From the NCBI RefSeq assembly GCF_001522545.3, contig NC_031770.1, positions 90,786,339 through 90,850,338 on the forward strand: DNA of 64,000 bases. Reading direction: 5' to 3'. The notes under the pieces were generated by a model. That model saw only the letters and a list, made by a program, of their open reading frames with translations. It searched no databases and was not told the DNA's origin. Below, piece after piece: positions 1-10,643 of the stretch. How positions within the stretch are numbered: the first letter of the stretch is position 1; each line of letters starts with the position of its first letter. The position numbers and the translations under genes are program-made. The stretch is from Parus major. Its lineage: Eukaryota; Chordata; Aves; Passeriformes; Paridae.

Positions 1-490
1 TGCCTTACAACTGAAGCTCTGTGGAGCAGTTAATACTGAAGCTGATGAGGGAGATTTGATTGATGTATTATGGTTTGATTTCAAGAATGCAGTAGGAAAA
101 GTCTGATTCAAGGGCTCTTACAGAAGCAAAACAACCACCAGAAGAAAGTATAGGTCTTTAAAGAGGTAAATAATTGATTAAAAGATAAGAAACAAAGAAC
201 ACTATGTCCTTGTTGTGGAGGCAGGACATCACTGGATGCATACAGAGATCTGTGTTTTAATCTTTGGGCTATTCAGCTGAAAAAGAGGGTGAAAACCAAG
301 ATGACAACAACTGCAAACAAAGTTTGCTGATGATGCCAAGTTTCTCACAATTGTAAATATGGTGTGTGAGTTCTCTGAAGAAATGGCAAGGACTCTTGTT
401 AAAGTGAGTGACTGGCAAAAAAATAACAGATGAAATTAAGTATACTTGAAATGTAGGTAAATGCAAAGTGACACTTTGTGGCTTTGCACG
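1..490 (+). mobile_element. Ancient CR1/L3-like LINE relic (RT region)
   Basis: A decayed reverse-transcriptase segment of the old CR1/L3-like LINE group. Around 45-125 the DNA follows the RT segment that reads as a GD-VD-YLDF-KAFD-V type motif, with GATGAGGGAGATTTGATTGA then a degraded TTTGATTTCAAGAATGCAGT. At 329-345 the sequence reads TTTGCTGATGATGCCAAG, the FADDAK catalytic motif. At 400-450 it resembles the following LSDW / QMKFN / KCK stretch. Frameshifts and stops are frequent, so it is not a functional ORF. The 5' end lies outside the window and the 3' limit is approximate. Recognition rests on remembered family patterns, not an alignment. Confidence 0.5.
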
Positions 491-1994
491 TACAATTTTG
501 GGATATAAGCTGTCATCACTGATCCTGAGTGAGACCTCAGGGACCTAGGGATCATTCCTGTAAACAATTTTGTTAAATACCATCATATATGACCTTAGTA
601 CAAAAAAAAGGGGAATCTGGAGATTACACCACAAAAACACAGTGATGGACAGGGAAACAGCAATATGATGTATGAAGAGTTGGTGACCTTGAGGACTAAA
701 GTAATCCAAAATCTGTCAGGAGCCCATTGTCAAAATGGTAAAAACCAATCAGGGATAAATTTATCTTGGAAAATAAAATACCTAGCTGTCAGGGGATTAA
801 ATCCTGGGGTAGCCCTAATGGGAGCAAAAAAAATCCAGCAAGTTTTGCTGTGAAGCTTGATCAGCAAATAAACAAGATCTATTCCAGAATTATATCCTCG
901 TGAATTAACTACCCAAAGGAATGCAGGAAGCATTAATTTCCAGAGTTATCTTTCAATTGTCTTGTAAAAGTGCAAACAGCAATCCAGTATGACAGAAGAC
1001 AGGAAACTTTCCCAGGTATCTGAGGATGTGAGGGGGATAGATAGACAGAGATAAGCAGGGATACAAGCCAGGCATAAAAAGACCAGGCCAGTAATACTGA
1101 TGCCTTGAAATGCCTCACAGAAGCAGGGTCCCAAGACCTGTGCAAAGGGATATACTAGTGCCCATGGTTGCATTAAGGGGAGGTTGTAGATATTTACATT
1201 TCCCACTGCAGCAGTACTTTCCAGGTTGCTCTGTACAAGCTGTGGTGGGCATAGGACAACAGATCTCCTCTGCTCACACTTCTGACAGTCAGTGCCATCC
1301 CCTAATTTACGCTGTCATGTGAGAGTATTGCCATGCTTTAGTGCAGTTTGAGTCTTCTCAGAGTTTCTTAGCCCTGAGACAACACAAAGGTGATGGAGCT
1401 ACATGACTTCTGCAGAACAGCTGCTTGGTGTATGGCCAGCGCAGTGTTCAGATGGCCTGTGTCTGTCTGTGCACACCTGTGTACACAGGCACACTAACTC
1501 ACCTTGCCTCACCAAGAAGAGGGCACTGCCTCCAGTTTACACTGGGAGAACAGAAATTATGCATAAAAAAGGTTGCATAGCACTTATGACCTAAACAGAA
1601 TTTAAAAATTGATTCTCAGAGTCCTATATTGATCTCCCAGACGTGGGTCTTTTTTCTTTCTCAGTGAGAGACATCCCCTCTACATTTCTGAATTCAGAGA
1701 AATTTTTCATTTTTCTGTGGAAGTATTTTTTCTGTACTACTGTGCTTTTGTGGTGTCAATTACAACAACCACACAGTGTTTTTCCAGTGTAACAGGAGAG
1801 GTTTGGAAAGGGAACACTTTGAGCAAGTAACTAAGATGAGACACGATAATTTGGTATCAGCTTTCTATCTGTCAGGTACAATCTTAAAGGAAAGAAAGAT
1901 AGATGAGGAAATCAAGGAACTTTTTAGGGAAACTAAATTATTGTCCTGATACCATTGCAAAGTATGACTGCAAAGGCTGTACACTGAAATCACT
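491..1994. other. Intergenic DNA, no gene recognised
   Basis: AT-rich flank between two CR1 copies. It holds only short chance ORFs (under 90 codons, none with a recognisable domain) and a short A run near 601-608. No repeat family was recognised with confidence, although 491-600 may be a further worn extension of the preceding ancient LINE. Confidence 0.5.
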
Positions 1995-3094
1995 CAGTGA
2001 TTGTGAGTGTCATCATGCAGCACTTACAGGATGGCCAGGATATCAGACACAGGCAGCATGGGTTTAGGAGGGGTAGGTCATGTTCCTAACTTCCTGCAGA
2101 AAAAGGGTTCCTAGGTTCCCTTTTATGACCTGGTGACCTGCCAGGTGGATGAGGGAAAGGCTGTGGATGATATTTGATATTTGGACTTCAGCAAGGCGTT
2201 TGGCACTGTCTGCCACAGCACACTCCTGGAAAAGCTGCAGACCTTGGCTTGGACAGGAGCTCTCTTTGCTGGGTTAGGAACTGTCTGGATGGCTGGGACC
2301 AGAGAGTGGTGGTGAGCTGTGCTGCATCCAGCTGGGGGCCTGTCACCAGTGGTGTCCCTCAGGGGTCTGTGCTGGGGCCAGTTCTGATCAATATTTTTAT
2401 TGACAACATGGATAAGGGTACTGAGTCCTTCATTACTAAATTTGCAGATGACACTAAGCTGGGAGTGTGTGTCTATCTGTTGGAAGGGAGGAGGGCTCTG
2501 CAGTGAGCAGGAGTAGTGTGGCCAGCAGGAGCAGGGAGGTCATTCTCCCCCTGTACTCGGCACTGGTGAGGCCACACCTGAGTTCTGTGTCCAGTTCTGG
2601 CACCTCAGTTTAGGAAGGACCTTGAGACACTTGAGTGTGTCCAGAGGAGGCAACAAGGCTGGTGAAGGGCTTGGAACACAAACCCTGTGAGGAGCAGCTG
2701 AGGGAGATGGGGTTGTTTGGCCTGGAGAAAAGGAGACTCAGGGGTGACCTTTTCACTCTCTACAGCTCCCTGAAAGGTGGCTGTAGACAGATGGGGGTTG
2801 GTCTCTTTCTCCAGGCAACAGGAGAGGAGAGGGACAGAGTCTTAAGCTGTGCCAAGGGAAATATAGGTTGGATATTAGGAAAAAGTTTTTTTATGGAAAG
2901 AATGGTAAAATACTGGAATGGTCTGACCAGGAATGTGGTGGAGTCCCCATCCCTGGATGCGTTTTAAAAAAGACTGGATGTAGCATCTGGTGCCATGGTT
3001 TAGTTGAGGTGTTGGGCATGGGTTGGACTCAATGATCTTGAAAGTCTCTTTCAACCTCATAATTCTGTGATTCTGTGATTCTGTGATTCTGTGA
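1995..3094 (+). mobile_element. CR1 LINE, 5'-truncated and internally deleted
   Basis: A CR1 non-LTR retrotransposon copy in + orientation. 2030-2500 encodes RT palm motifs: D-F-S-K-AF-like at about 2185-2205, the PQGSVLGP block at about 2356-2380, and KFADDTKLG at about 2438-2464. At about 2503 the sequence jumps from the RALQ position directly to the segment before the YSALVRPHL-like motif (about 2545-2580), so roughly 300 bp or more of the usual CR1 sequence is missing. The element then continues through the LFGLEKRRLRGDL block (2710-2750) into the 3'UTR. It ends in the diagnostic CR1 tail of several ATTCTGTG octamers (3060-3094). It is truncated at the 5' end, as most CR1 copies are, and has no target-site duplication. 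It is not expected to be active. Confidence 0.92.
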
Positions 3095-6000
3095 AATGTT
3101 TTTCATGTTTTCTTTAATTTCAAAATGAGGATGATAAATGGTGTTGGTATTATCTTCTCTTGATGGAACTCATACAATATGTATGTTTGAAAAAAAATCT
3201 ATTTTTTAAAATAAACACATTAAGGAAACTAAAAGTAGTTAAATGGTGTTTGCATTTCAGTGTAGACATGCACAAAGTTCCTAAACATTTTGTTCATGGT
3301 AGTTAAAACCATTAATAGCCCAGCATTTTAACTTTTCTTGTTTTCGGTTGATCTTTTATGAAAGAGTGAATTTAACCCAATTTCACTAACGAATAAATGG
3401 CCAAATTGGGATGGAAGAGGAGGAAAGAAGGAAACTAACAGATAATTGATAATTAACAATTGATCTTTCACAAATTTAAAAAAAAAAAAAAAGCCTAAAG
3501 AATTACACCAGAATTTTAGTATATTAGTAGAATATACTGACAGGTTAATTTGACCCAGCTCTAGAAATGTATCAGCTTAAAGGTTTAGTGGTGATTCATG
3601 GGAACTAAAAAATCAAGTCACTTTCCTTAAAATTTCTAAATAGACATACCACCAGTTATTCACCTTTCCTGTTTCACAGTCGATTCTTCATATATTACAT
3701 AAAAAATCAAATACCATTTTTCACCTGTTTGGCTGATGCTCATGAGATGCTTTTTGTACAGGCACCACGAGTTCACAGTCAGAGCCTGAGCTGGAACCCA
3801 TTTTGGTCAATAGAGGGCTCTCACTTACTCGAATAGGCTATGGAATCATCATCCAAATTATAAATTTATTTTTGACAGTTTTTTCTAGTAGTGCTTATTT
3901 TCAAAAATGTATCAAAAGTACTTTTTAGATTTTTGAGCTCTCAAACAAGATGTTTTTATGCCTTAAAATATAGTTAAATATATCTTAACCAGATCTAACT
4001 TACCCAAACAGGTTTATTATTCTGTCTTTTCTCCACGAAAACTGTCAGAACACACTAGGTTTTAATCTTTTTTTCTTTTAATTTTTTTTTTCTCTTGAAG
4101 TGAAAAATATACAATTTTTAAACCAAAATTTCTGCTTTTTCCTTTTTCTGAATTTAGAGAACAGAGAAGCTAGCTGGAAAGCTTGCAGAGAGAAAATAGG
4201 CAAGACTTTTACTTTTCAAACTGCTTGTTACCCTGAGCATCTCCAGGTTCTGCAGAAAGGCAGTTTGACAGTTCTTAGCAGCTCCTGGGGACAGACTTCC
4301 TCCCCAGTGGCACACTTCCAAACCTTCTGTGGCTCTAAAACTGCATGCTGATGGATCCCTTATGGTATAGAAAAGCTAATGTTGTCTTTCACAGACAGAA
4401 GAAGGAACTAAGAGGAGAAGAAGCGTGACTGACCTGGACAGCTAAAAGAGGAATCCTTTAAAAAAAAAAGTGTGGTAGAATGATAAAAAACAGCCAGCAG
4501 AGGAGAGATGAATGAGGAACAAAGAGAAGAATTTCCCTGTTCTAGTACAGTTGATGAGTTCTGGGTGTGGGAACCATTCTTATGAATGTACTTGTCTGAG
4601 ATCCTTGGCCCTTGAGAAAATATCAGAGACACCTTCTCTTCAGACCGTGAGAGGGGAGAAAGTGAATCTTTCCCAAAGCCCAGAACTGAAAAAGAGCTTT
4701 TGTAGCAGAAAACATAGTGATTGTGTGCATATTTATTTCTGATAGCTGAAGAATTTCTTCCTTTGCTGTTTGCTGATCAAGCACACTGAAAGTTTCTAAC
4801 AATTGTCCATGTCTGTCCTGTATGTGATTGAATCTTCCCTTCTTTTATTTTGGGAACTCATGAACACTTGCTTGTGCCAGGTATTGTGAATGTCCTTCAA
4901 GCCATCCTCCCTGTAACAGAAACATCCATTGCCTTTTTCAAACCAAAAGTTTTCTGTCTTCCTATTTCTTCCTTTGTGATATACCCTGTATAGTTCTTTT
5001 CTTCTACCTTTTTCTTATTTTCTGACTTTTATATGTTATGTGTCTTTTACTTCATTCCTGCTCCCATTTCTTACTCCCACCTGCCCTGGGCTCTACCCTT
5101 TTCTGTTTCCCCAATGTTTTATGTAGCTTCATAATCTTTTCCCTAGTTCTGCTGTTCCACCCATCTTATTCTCATTGTTATATTTTATTTTTTTCTGGGG
5201 AATATATCTTTCATGGTGTCAAGCTGATTTAGGATAATGGCAGAGATGTGATTGGAGGCTGTGTCATGCTGGAGGCTGTTTACGGATGCCTACAACTCAT
5301 TCTATTTGTAGGCAATGACAGACAAACAGAGAAATGTCATCACGTGTAAACCTCAAAAAAGAAAGCAGAAGGTATTGCAAGGGAGGAATGAGGCTGTTAC
5401 AGAGCAGGTGTCTTTAGTTGTGCTTCAAATTCCTCAGCAGAGTCTCAGCTTCTTCATCCTCTGAGCCCCACCAGCAGGAGCCTTCTCAATGCTCTTACAT
5501 CTGTGATACAAAGGTTTCCACCCCCTAAAAGACTCCTTTTATGTTTTCTATTGCTCAGGCTATTTTCAATGTTTTGTACTTGTCATGTGTTTTGTATAGG
5601 GTATTAGTTACTATGGCAACCTTAACTGCAAATTGACCAAGAATATAAATGAGAAATATATACATTACACAGTAACAGTTCTGTATTCATTACCTTCTAA
5701 ATATTTCATGGGCAGAAGAATTTTAAAAGATTTTTAAGTGATCAGGCAAAACCCCTTAATTTATTTACAAAAACAAACTAATTGCAATACAAATAATTTG
5801 AGACCTGCATTTGTAAGGAATGAATCAGACACAATTTGAAAAGGTAACTTATTACAAATTATTAGAATTAAATCTCTGTTAGTGACTCTTCCATAACAGT
5901 GACTCAGAGCAGTGCACATTTTATATCAAACAAGGTAAAACAAGACAGTTCAGTTCATATTTCAATTAACAGAAAAACTGGGTAAAAAATCTGGAAAAGA

Positions 6001-8779
6001 GATAGAAGGTTTTTTCAGTGTTCAGAGGAGTCCCAAATATTAACTTGGGGAAAAAAAGTATCCAAATGGTCTAAGGAATTTGATAAAGTACAAAATATCA
6101 TTGTTCCTAAATTGGAGAACCTGTATTCTGAGCAAATTCTAAATTATACCACTGTAAATCAGAATGAGTCCATAGAGGTCAATGATCACAAGTTACAGTG
6201 AAGCTCCTGCTGCGAGAAAAATAGCAGCTCAGGTTAGGCATGCCTTGAAGGTGTACTGCAACCAGGTCTGGGGCAAATATCTCTTGTTATAAAATCATGA
6301 CTTAGTCCTTCCAATGACAATTTTCAGGTGGTACATCTTGAGCTGCACATATAGTCTTGTGCACATGCCTACCTGCCGAGGTGCAATACACAGGGTGAGA
6401 GACGTGCTCAGAGGAGGCAGATCCTGCTAAGCCTCTCTGCAAGGTCACAGATACTAAAAGGGACACAAGTTAGTTGTACTTACATGGACATTTAAGCATC
6501 AACTCAGATTAAAGTTAATTGACAAATATGTAATCAGTTTGGAAAATTTGGGTTGGGATTTTTTTGGAAAATTTAAGCAAGAGTAAATAACAATAGCAGT
6601 CAGATTTGGTCATTTCAGGAGTTAAGGTGTTAAATGGCTGATAAAAAAAAAAATAATGACAATAGTTTGGGGGGGAGGGGGGTGTGGTTATTATTAATGA
6701 ACTGACCAAGCGTGGAGCAATGGAACTTCAACCCTGACCTCTCTGTACTAGGGGCAGTTAAATCTAGTGGAATATTATATATAATAACTGACACAGGTAA
6801 GTTTTCTGAGATCTCAGTTAACAGAGGAGCTTGGCTTTCAGTGCTATTCCAACATAACCCAGATGTATTGGCTATTATAATCAATTATCCCCCCTTTAAA
6901 GGGGACACAGCTCCAGAGGGAACATGAATTTATAGCGGGGTGCTTTCCTTATTTTCATGCTTTTGGAGAAAACCTAGCTAAATTATTATTATGGAATATG
7001 TGGCTGTTTGAGTTGCCTGTGTTCTTCCAATGCAATTTCCATCTTTTAAATTTGTCTCAGATTCTTCTCAGTTCCATTCTTGCAAACACTTCAGTGCTAT
7101 TACGCAAACATCATGAATGACACTCCAGTAAAAATAAGCAAGTGCTTCAGTGCTTTCAAGAATGGAGAACTGGTGAGCATCTCATTCAAGAGCAGTCAGA
7201 GCTAGACATAAAGGAGCTGATTCCTTGTGAGTATAAGAAATAAGTGTTTTGTATCATGCTAAATTTTAGGAGAATAGGAATTAAATGACAGCAGTACAGT
7301 GAGACATGCATTTACAAAGCTACTGCCAAGGGATTGGAATTCTTTTCCAGTCTGTGTATTTTGGGACAGGAATATGCAAGCCAGGTAAATTATCATTGTT
7401 CCTTAAAAATCAATTACTTGATTTTTCACTTTCTGCCACCTAAAATTCTTGTCCCTGCATTGATCAGAGAAGCAGATTGGGAAAAAAGAAGTCAAAATGA
7501 TTTCTGATTTTTCTTAGAATTAGAGCATAATGGAGATGACATATTTTTGAGGTGTTTTCTTGCTGTATCCAAATGGAGAAGAATATGAAATAAATTCCCT
7601 TAAAAACAAGTGGTCACAACTCCATTGATTTAAACTGCATCCCCCTCAATTTATACCAGGACAGGCAACATGGCAATTTCATGAAGGTGCTTACTGCTTC
7701 TTATCTGCACACAGAGCTCATGGGAACAGCAATGACATCCACAGAAAATTTAGGTACATAATAGTAAGCATAATTTAGTCACACAACACTACCATCTTCA
7801 AATACTGATTTCTGACAGAGAAAAATGCTCAAGCCCAACCCCAAGTGCAGGTTTTATTAATTATATTTATAGACATGTAAAAACTAATAAACTGTCTCAG
7901 ATCCTCAGGGTAGGTAAAACTCTGTCCTTGATGGCACATTGTTTCACAGATGTTTGAAGCAAGCAGTGTTGCAGTACACAAATCATCTCCTGTTCTCCAG
8001 ATGAGATCTATGCCTTTTCCTATGCCAGGAAAAGTGTAGATCTCCACATTCATATTTCTTAGTAGAGGGATTGTAAGAAAAGGTCATTTATTCTATACTT
8101 TTAAATCAGGATGCTATTCCAAGCAGAAAAACTTTAAACTGATGTATCAGATATAGATGCAATTTTAGGGAGATTAATCTACCTGAATGAAGCAGTCTTA
8201 GTATGTAAACAGATGAAAGCTGGTGGACTTTGAAAACACAGTATTTGCATATCTTTACATATAAAGCAGACATGGAACTTAGACTTTACAATAACTTGTG
8301 GAAATCACAAAAAAACTATAAATACCGACAGGAATACAGCCAAGTATCCTTCAGTCCTATTTCCCATGACTCAGACCTGTCTTGCAGAGTCAAAGCCATT
8401 GAATAATGTCAAATTCTCCTCAAAAAAATCAGAATTAAAAAAATAAAAAAAGGTAATTGCTAATTTTGCTTAGGATAGGAAAAATTGATAAAGGTACAGA
8501 GCTGTAAGTCACATGTGACAGATAACAATACAGATCACCTTAATTTAATAATCAATAAAATCTCAGCTGAATACAGAAAGTATTTCTGTAGCTCAGAAGC
8601 AGTAACTCTGTTTTCTTTGTATGAGAGGAGCCTGAGGAAAAAAAGCAAACACATCTTACATTTTAAGAAATAATGATCAAATTAATTTCACAACATAATC
8701 ATGGTGCTTGATTGTGAATTGCTTTTGTTTTTGGGGTTTGTGTTTGTTTGAAGTTAAACTATTCAGAAACCAATTTGTA
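3095..8779. other. Intergenic DNA, no gene recognised
   Basis: About 5.7 kb of AT-rich DNA with only short chance ORFs. Visible low-complexity stretches are an A run at about 3477-3492, a T-rich tract at 4066-4092, a pyrimidine-rich stretch around 4960-5190, and A and G runs at 6642-6682. No domain, RNA gene or transposon family was recognised. Confidence 0.55.
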
Positions 8780-8875
8780 GACATAGAGTTAGATACATGG
8801 GTTTGGCAGTTTTAGGTTTACATTTGGACTTGACAATTTTTAAGATTCTTTCCAACCTCAGTGATTGCATGAAAT
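8780..8875 (+). mobile_element. CR1 LINE 3'-end fragment
   Basis: A short, decayed CR1 3' terminus in + orientation. The stretch at about 8824-8872 follows the CR1 3'UTR pattern (TTGGACT-GATGATCTT-AGGTCTTTTCCAACCT-GATTCTATGA) with several substitutions. The final octamers are eroded to GATTGCATGA. No RT-coding part is left. Confidence 0.7.
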
Positions 8876-9081
8876 ATAAGAAAGATGAATCCATCTGAAT
8901 ATTTTTGTTATCAAAACATTGCTTTGTAGAGCTCTTTGTGATATCAGAGTACATATCTGTTTCCACTATGCAACTGATCAACATTAAAGAACTACAGTTC
9001 CTCTCATGGTTCAAATAAATGTATTCAGGCTTACACCTCTGTCTAGAACAGCTGGTGCTGTCCAGGGAATTATATAGTCAG

Positions 9082-9400
9082 AAATCATAGAACCACAGAA
9101 TGGTTTTGGCTGGAAGAGACCTTAAAAGTCACCTACATCCAACCACCCTGGCATAGGCAGGGACACCTTCTGCTAGACCAGGTTGCTCAGTTATGTCTCT
9201 CCTGGCCTTGAACACTTTCAGGGATGGGGCATCTACAACTTCTGTGGGAAACTTGTTCCAGAGCCTCACTGCCTTCAAAGTAAAGAATTTCTTCCTGATA
9301 TATAATCTAAACTCACACTCTTTCAGTTTGAAGCTTTCCCCTCTTGCTCTATCACTACATTTTCTTGTTAAAAGTTCCTCTCCAGCCTTCTTGTAGCTGG
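9082..9400 (-). mobile_element. CR1 LINE 3' fragment, antisense
   Basis: The complement of a CR1 3' end. It begins with AATCATAGAACCACAGAATG at 9082, followed by the GGCTGGAAGAGACCTTAAAA block, the CATCCAACCACCCTGGCATAGG block, and then TTCCTGATATATAATCTAAA near 9290. This order is that of the CR1 3'UTR and end of ORF2 read backwards. Only the last 300 bases or so of the element are present. It lies tail-to-tail with the + strand CR1 remnant ending at 8875. Confidence 0.92.
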
Positions 9401-10171
9401 TCCAGCCTTTTGGTCACTGCTGTGGAAATAACTGCATTTTCCAAGTATATGAGAAATATTTAGAATAGATGTTATAGAGAGGGGGTTCTTGGCAGATTGA
9501 TGAGAATCAAATTGAAGTAAACATTTTTGATAATTACTGTAAACATTGACATATTTGGGTAGATTTTTTAGATATTAATATTATTAATAGCAGTAAGAGA
9601 GAAAACTATTTAAGCTACATATATATTTTTTCACAATTATTTGGCAACATGAATTTCTATAAAATCTGAGAATTCTTGTAATTTTAAAGAATATAGGCCA
9701 GCATGAATATATATTAAGGCTCCCTAGAATTATGATTGGAAAACCCCATCACTCAGGTGCAGTGTATTGAAAGAATGTTAGTCCGTATCTGAAAAAATAT
9801 GCCCACTAGAATATTCCACAGATGACAAGGTTATATAAAAATACATTCTGCTCCAAAGGTGACCAGATTGTTTGATAATGGATGGCACATAATGTGACCA
9901 AGATGGATCTGAGAAAACATACATTAAAAAGTAGTCTACAGAACTATGTATCAACAAAATCAAAGAAAACAAATCCATTTTGATCAGATTTGAATAGGGA
10001 TCAAAATATTATCATACTTTTAAAATACAGGTAATCATCAAAATTGACTGTAACAGGTGATGCTGTCTCTAAATTGGATGTATGGAGCTGAGGCAAACCC
10101 CAGTGAGCAGTGCAGGAGGCCACATCTTTTTAGTCAGGTGTTCAGAACTGATACTGCGGCATCCTGCCCTG
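9401..10171. other. Intergenic DNA, no gene recognised
   Basis: AT-rich sequence without a credible ORF, RNA gene or recognised repeat. Confidence 0.5.
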
Positions 10172-10643
10172 TGTGACTAATTGCACAAGCATTGCCTTGT
10201 CAGTGAGAAAGGCAGCTGTACCCTAAAGTCAGATCTCAGGTTTCACTATTGGTGGTTGTTCTGGTTATATGCCCTTGAGGTTTGGTCCAGCTGTGAAATC
10301 TGAATGTAACAGTTCACTTTATCTTTAGTGACAATGCATTCTGCTATAGCCACTGTTTGGTAATAGCAGTGGGGAAGTGGAAGCTGCCCTTTTGAGGCTG
10401 GGGTAAGAGCCCTGCAGCTTTTTTTGGTGAAGGACGAGAGGGATGATCAGAGCATGTGAGCTGTGTGGTGCTGCATCCAGACCTACGCTGTTGTGCCTCT
10501 GGAGGAGGCTGGCCTGTGGCACTATGCCAAGGAGGTTTCAACCTACCACAAACACCTATAAGAAAAGGACTGCACTTGGAATAAACAGAATTTTCCTTAA
10601 AAAGATGAGTCTTGTGATTAAAGGAGTGGAAACCCCTCCTACA
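10172..10643 (+). mobile_element. Candidate solo retroviral LTR (about 470 bp)
   Basis: The interval has the layout of a compact avian retroviral LTR. It begins TGTGACTAAT at 10172. A TATA-like TATAAGAAAAGG lies at 10557-10568 and a polyadenylation signal AATAAA at 10580-10585. A short U5-like stretch ends CCTCCTACA at 10643. The close TATA-to-AATAAA spacing resembles alpharetrovirus-like LTRs. Possible 4-bp target duplications are GCCC before the start and GCCT after the end, one mismatch. No internal retroviral sequence adjoins it, so it would be a solo LTR. I did not recognise a named family, and the limits could be shifted. Confidence 0.4.
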
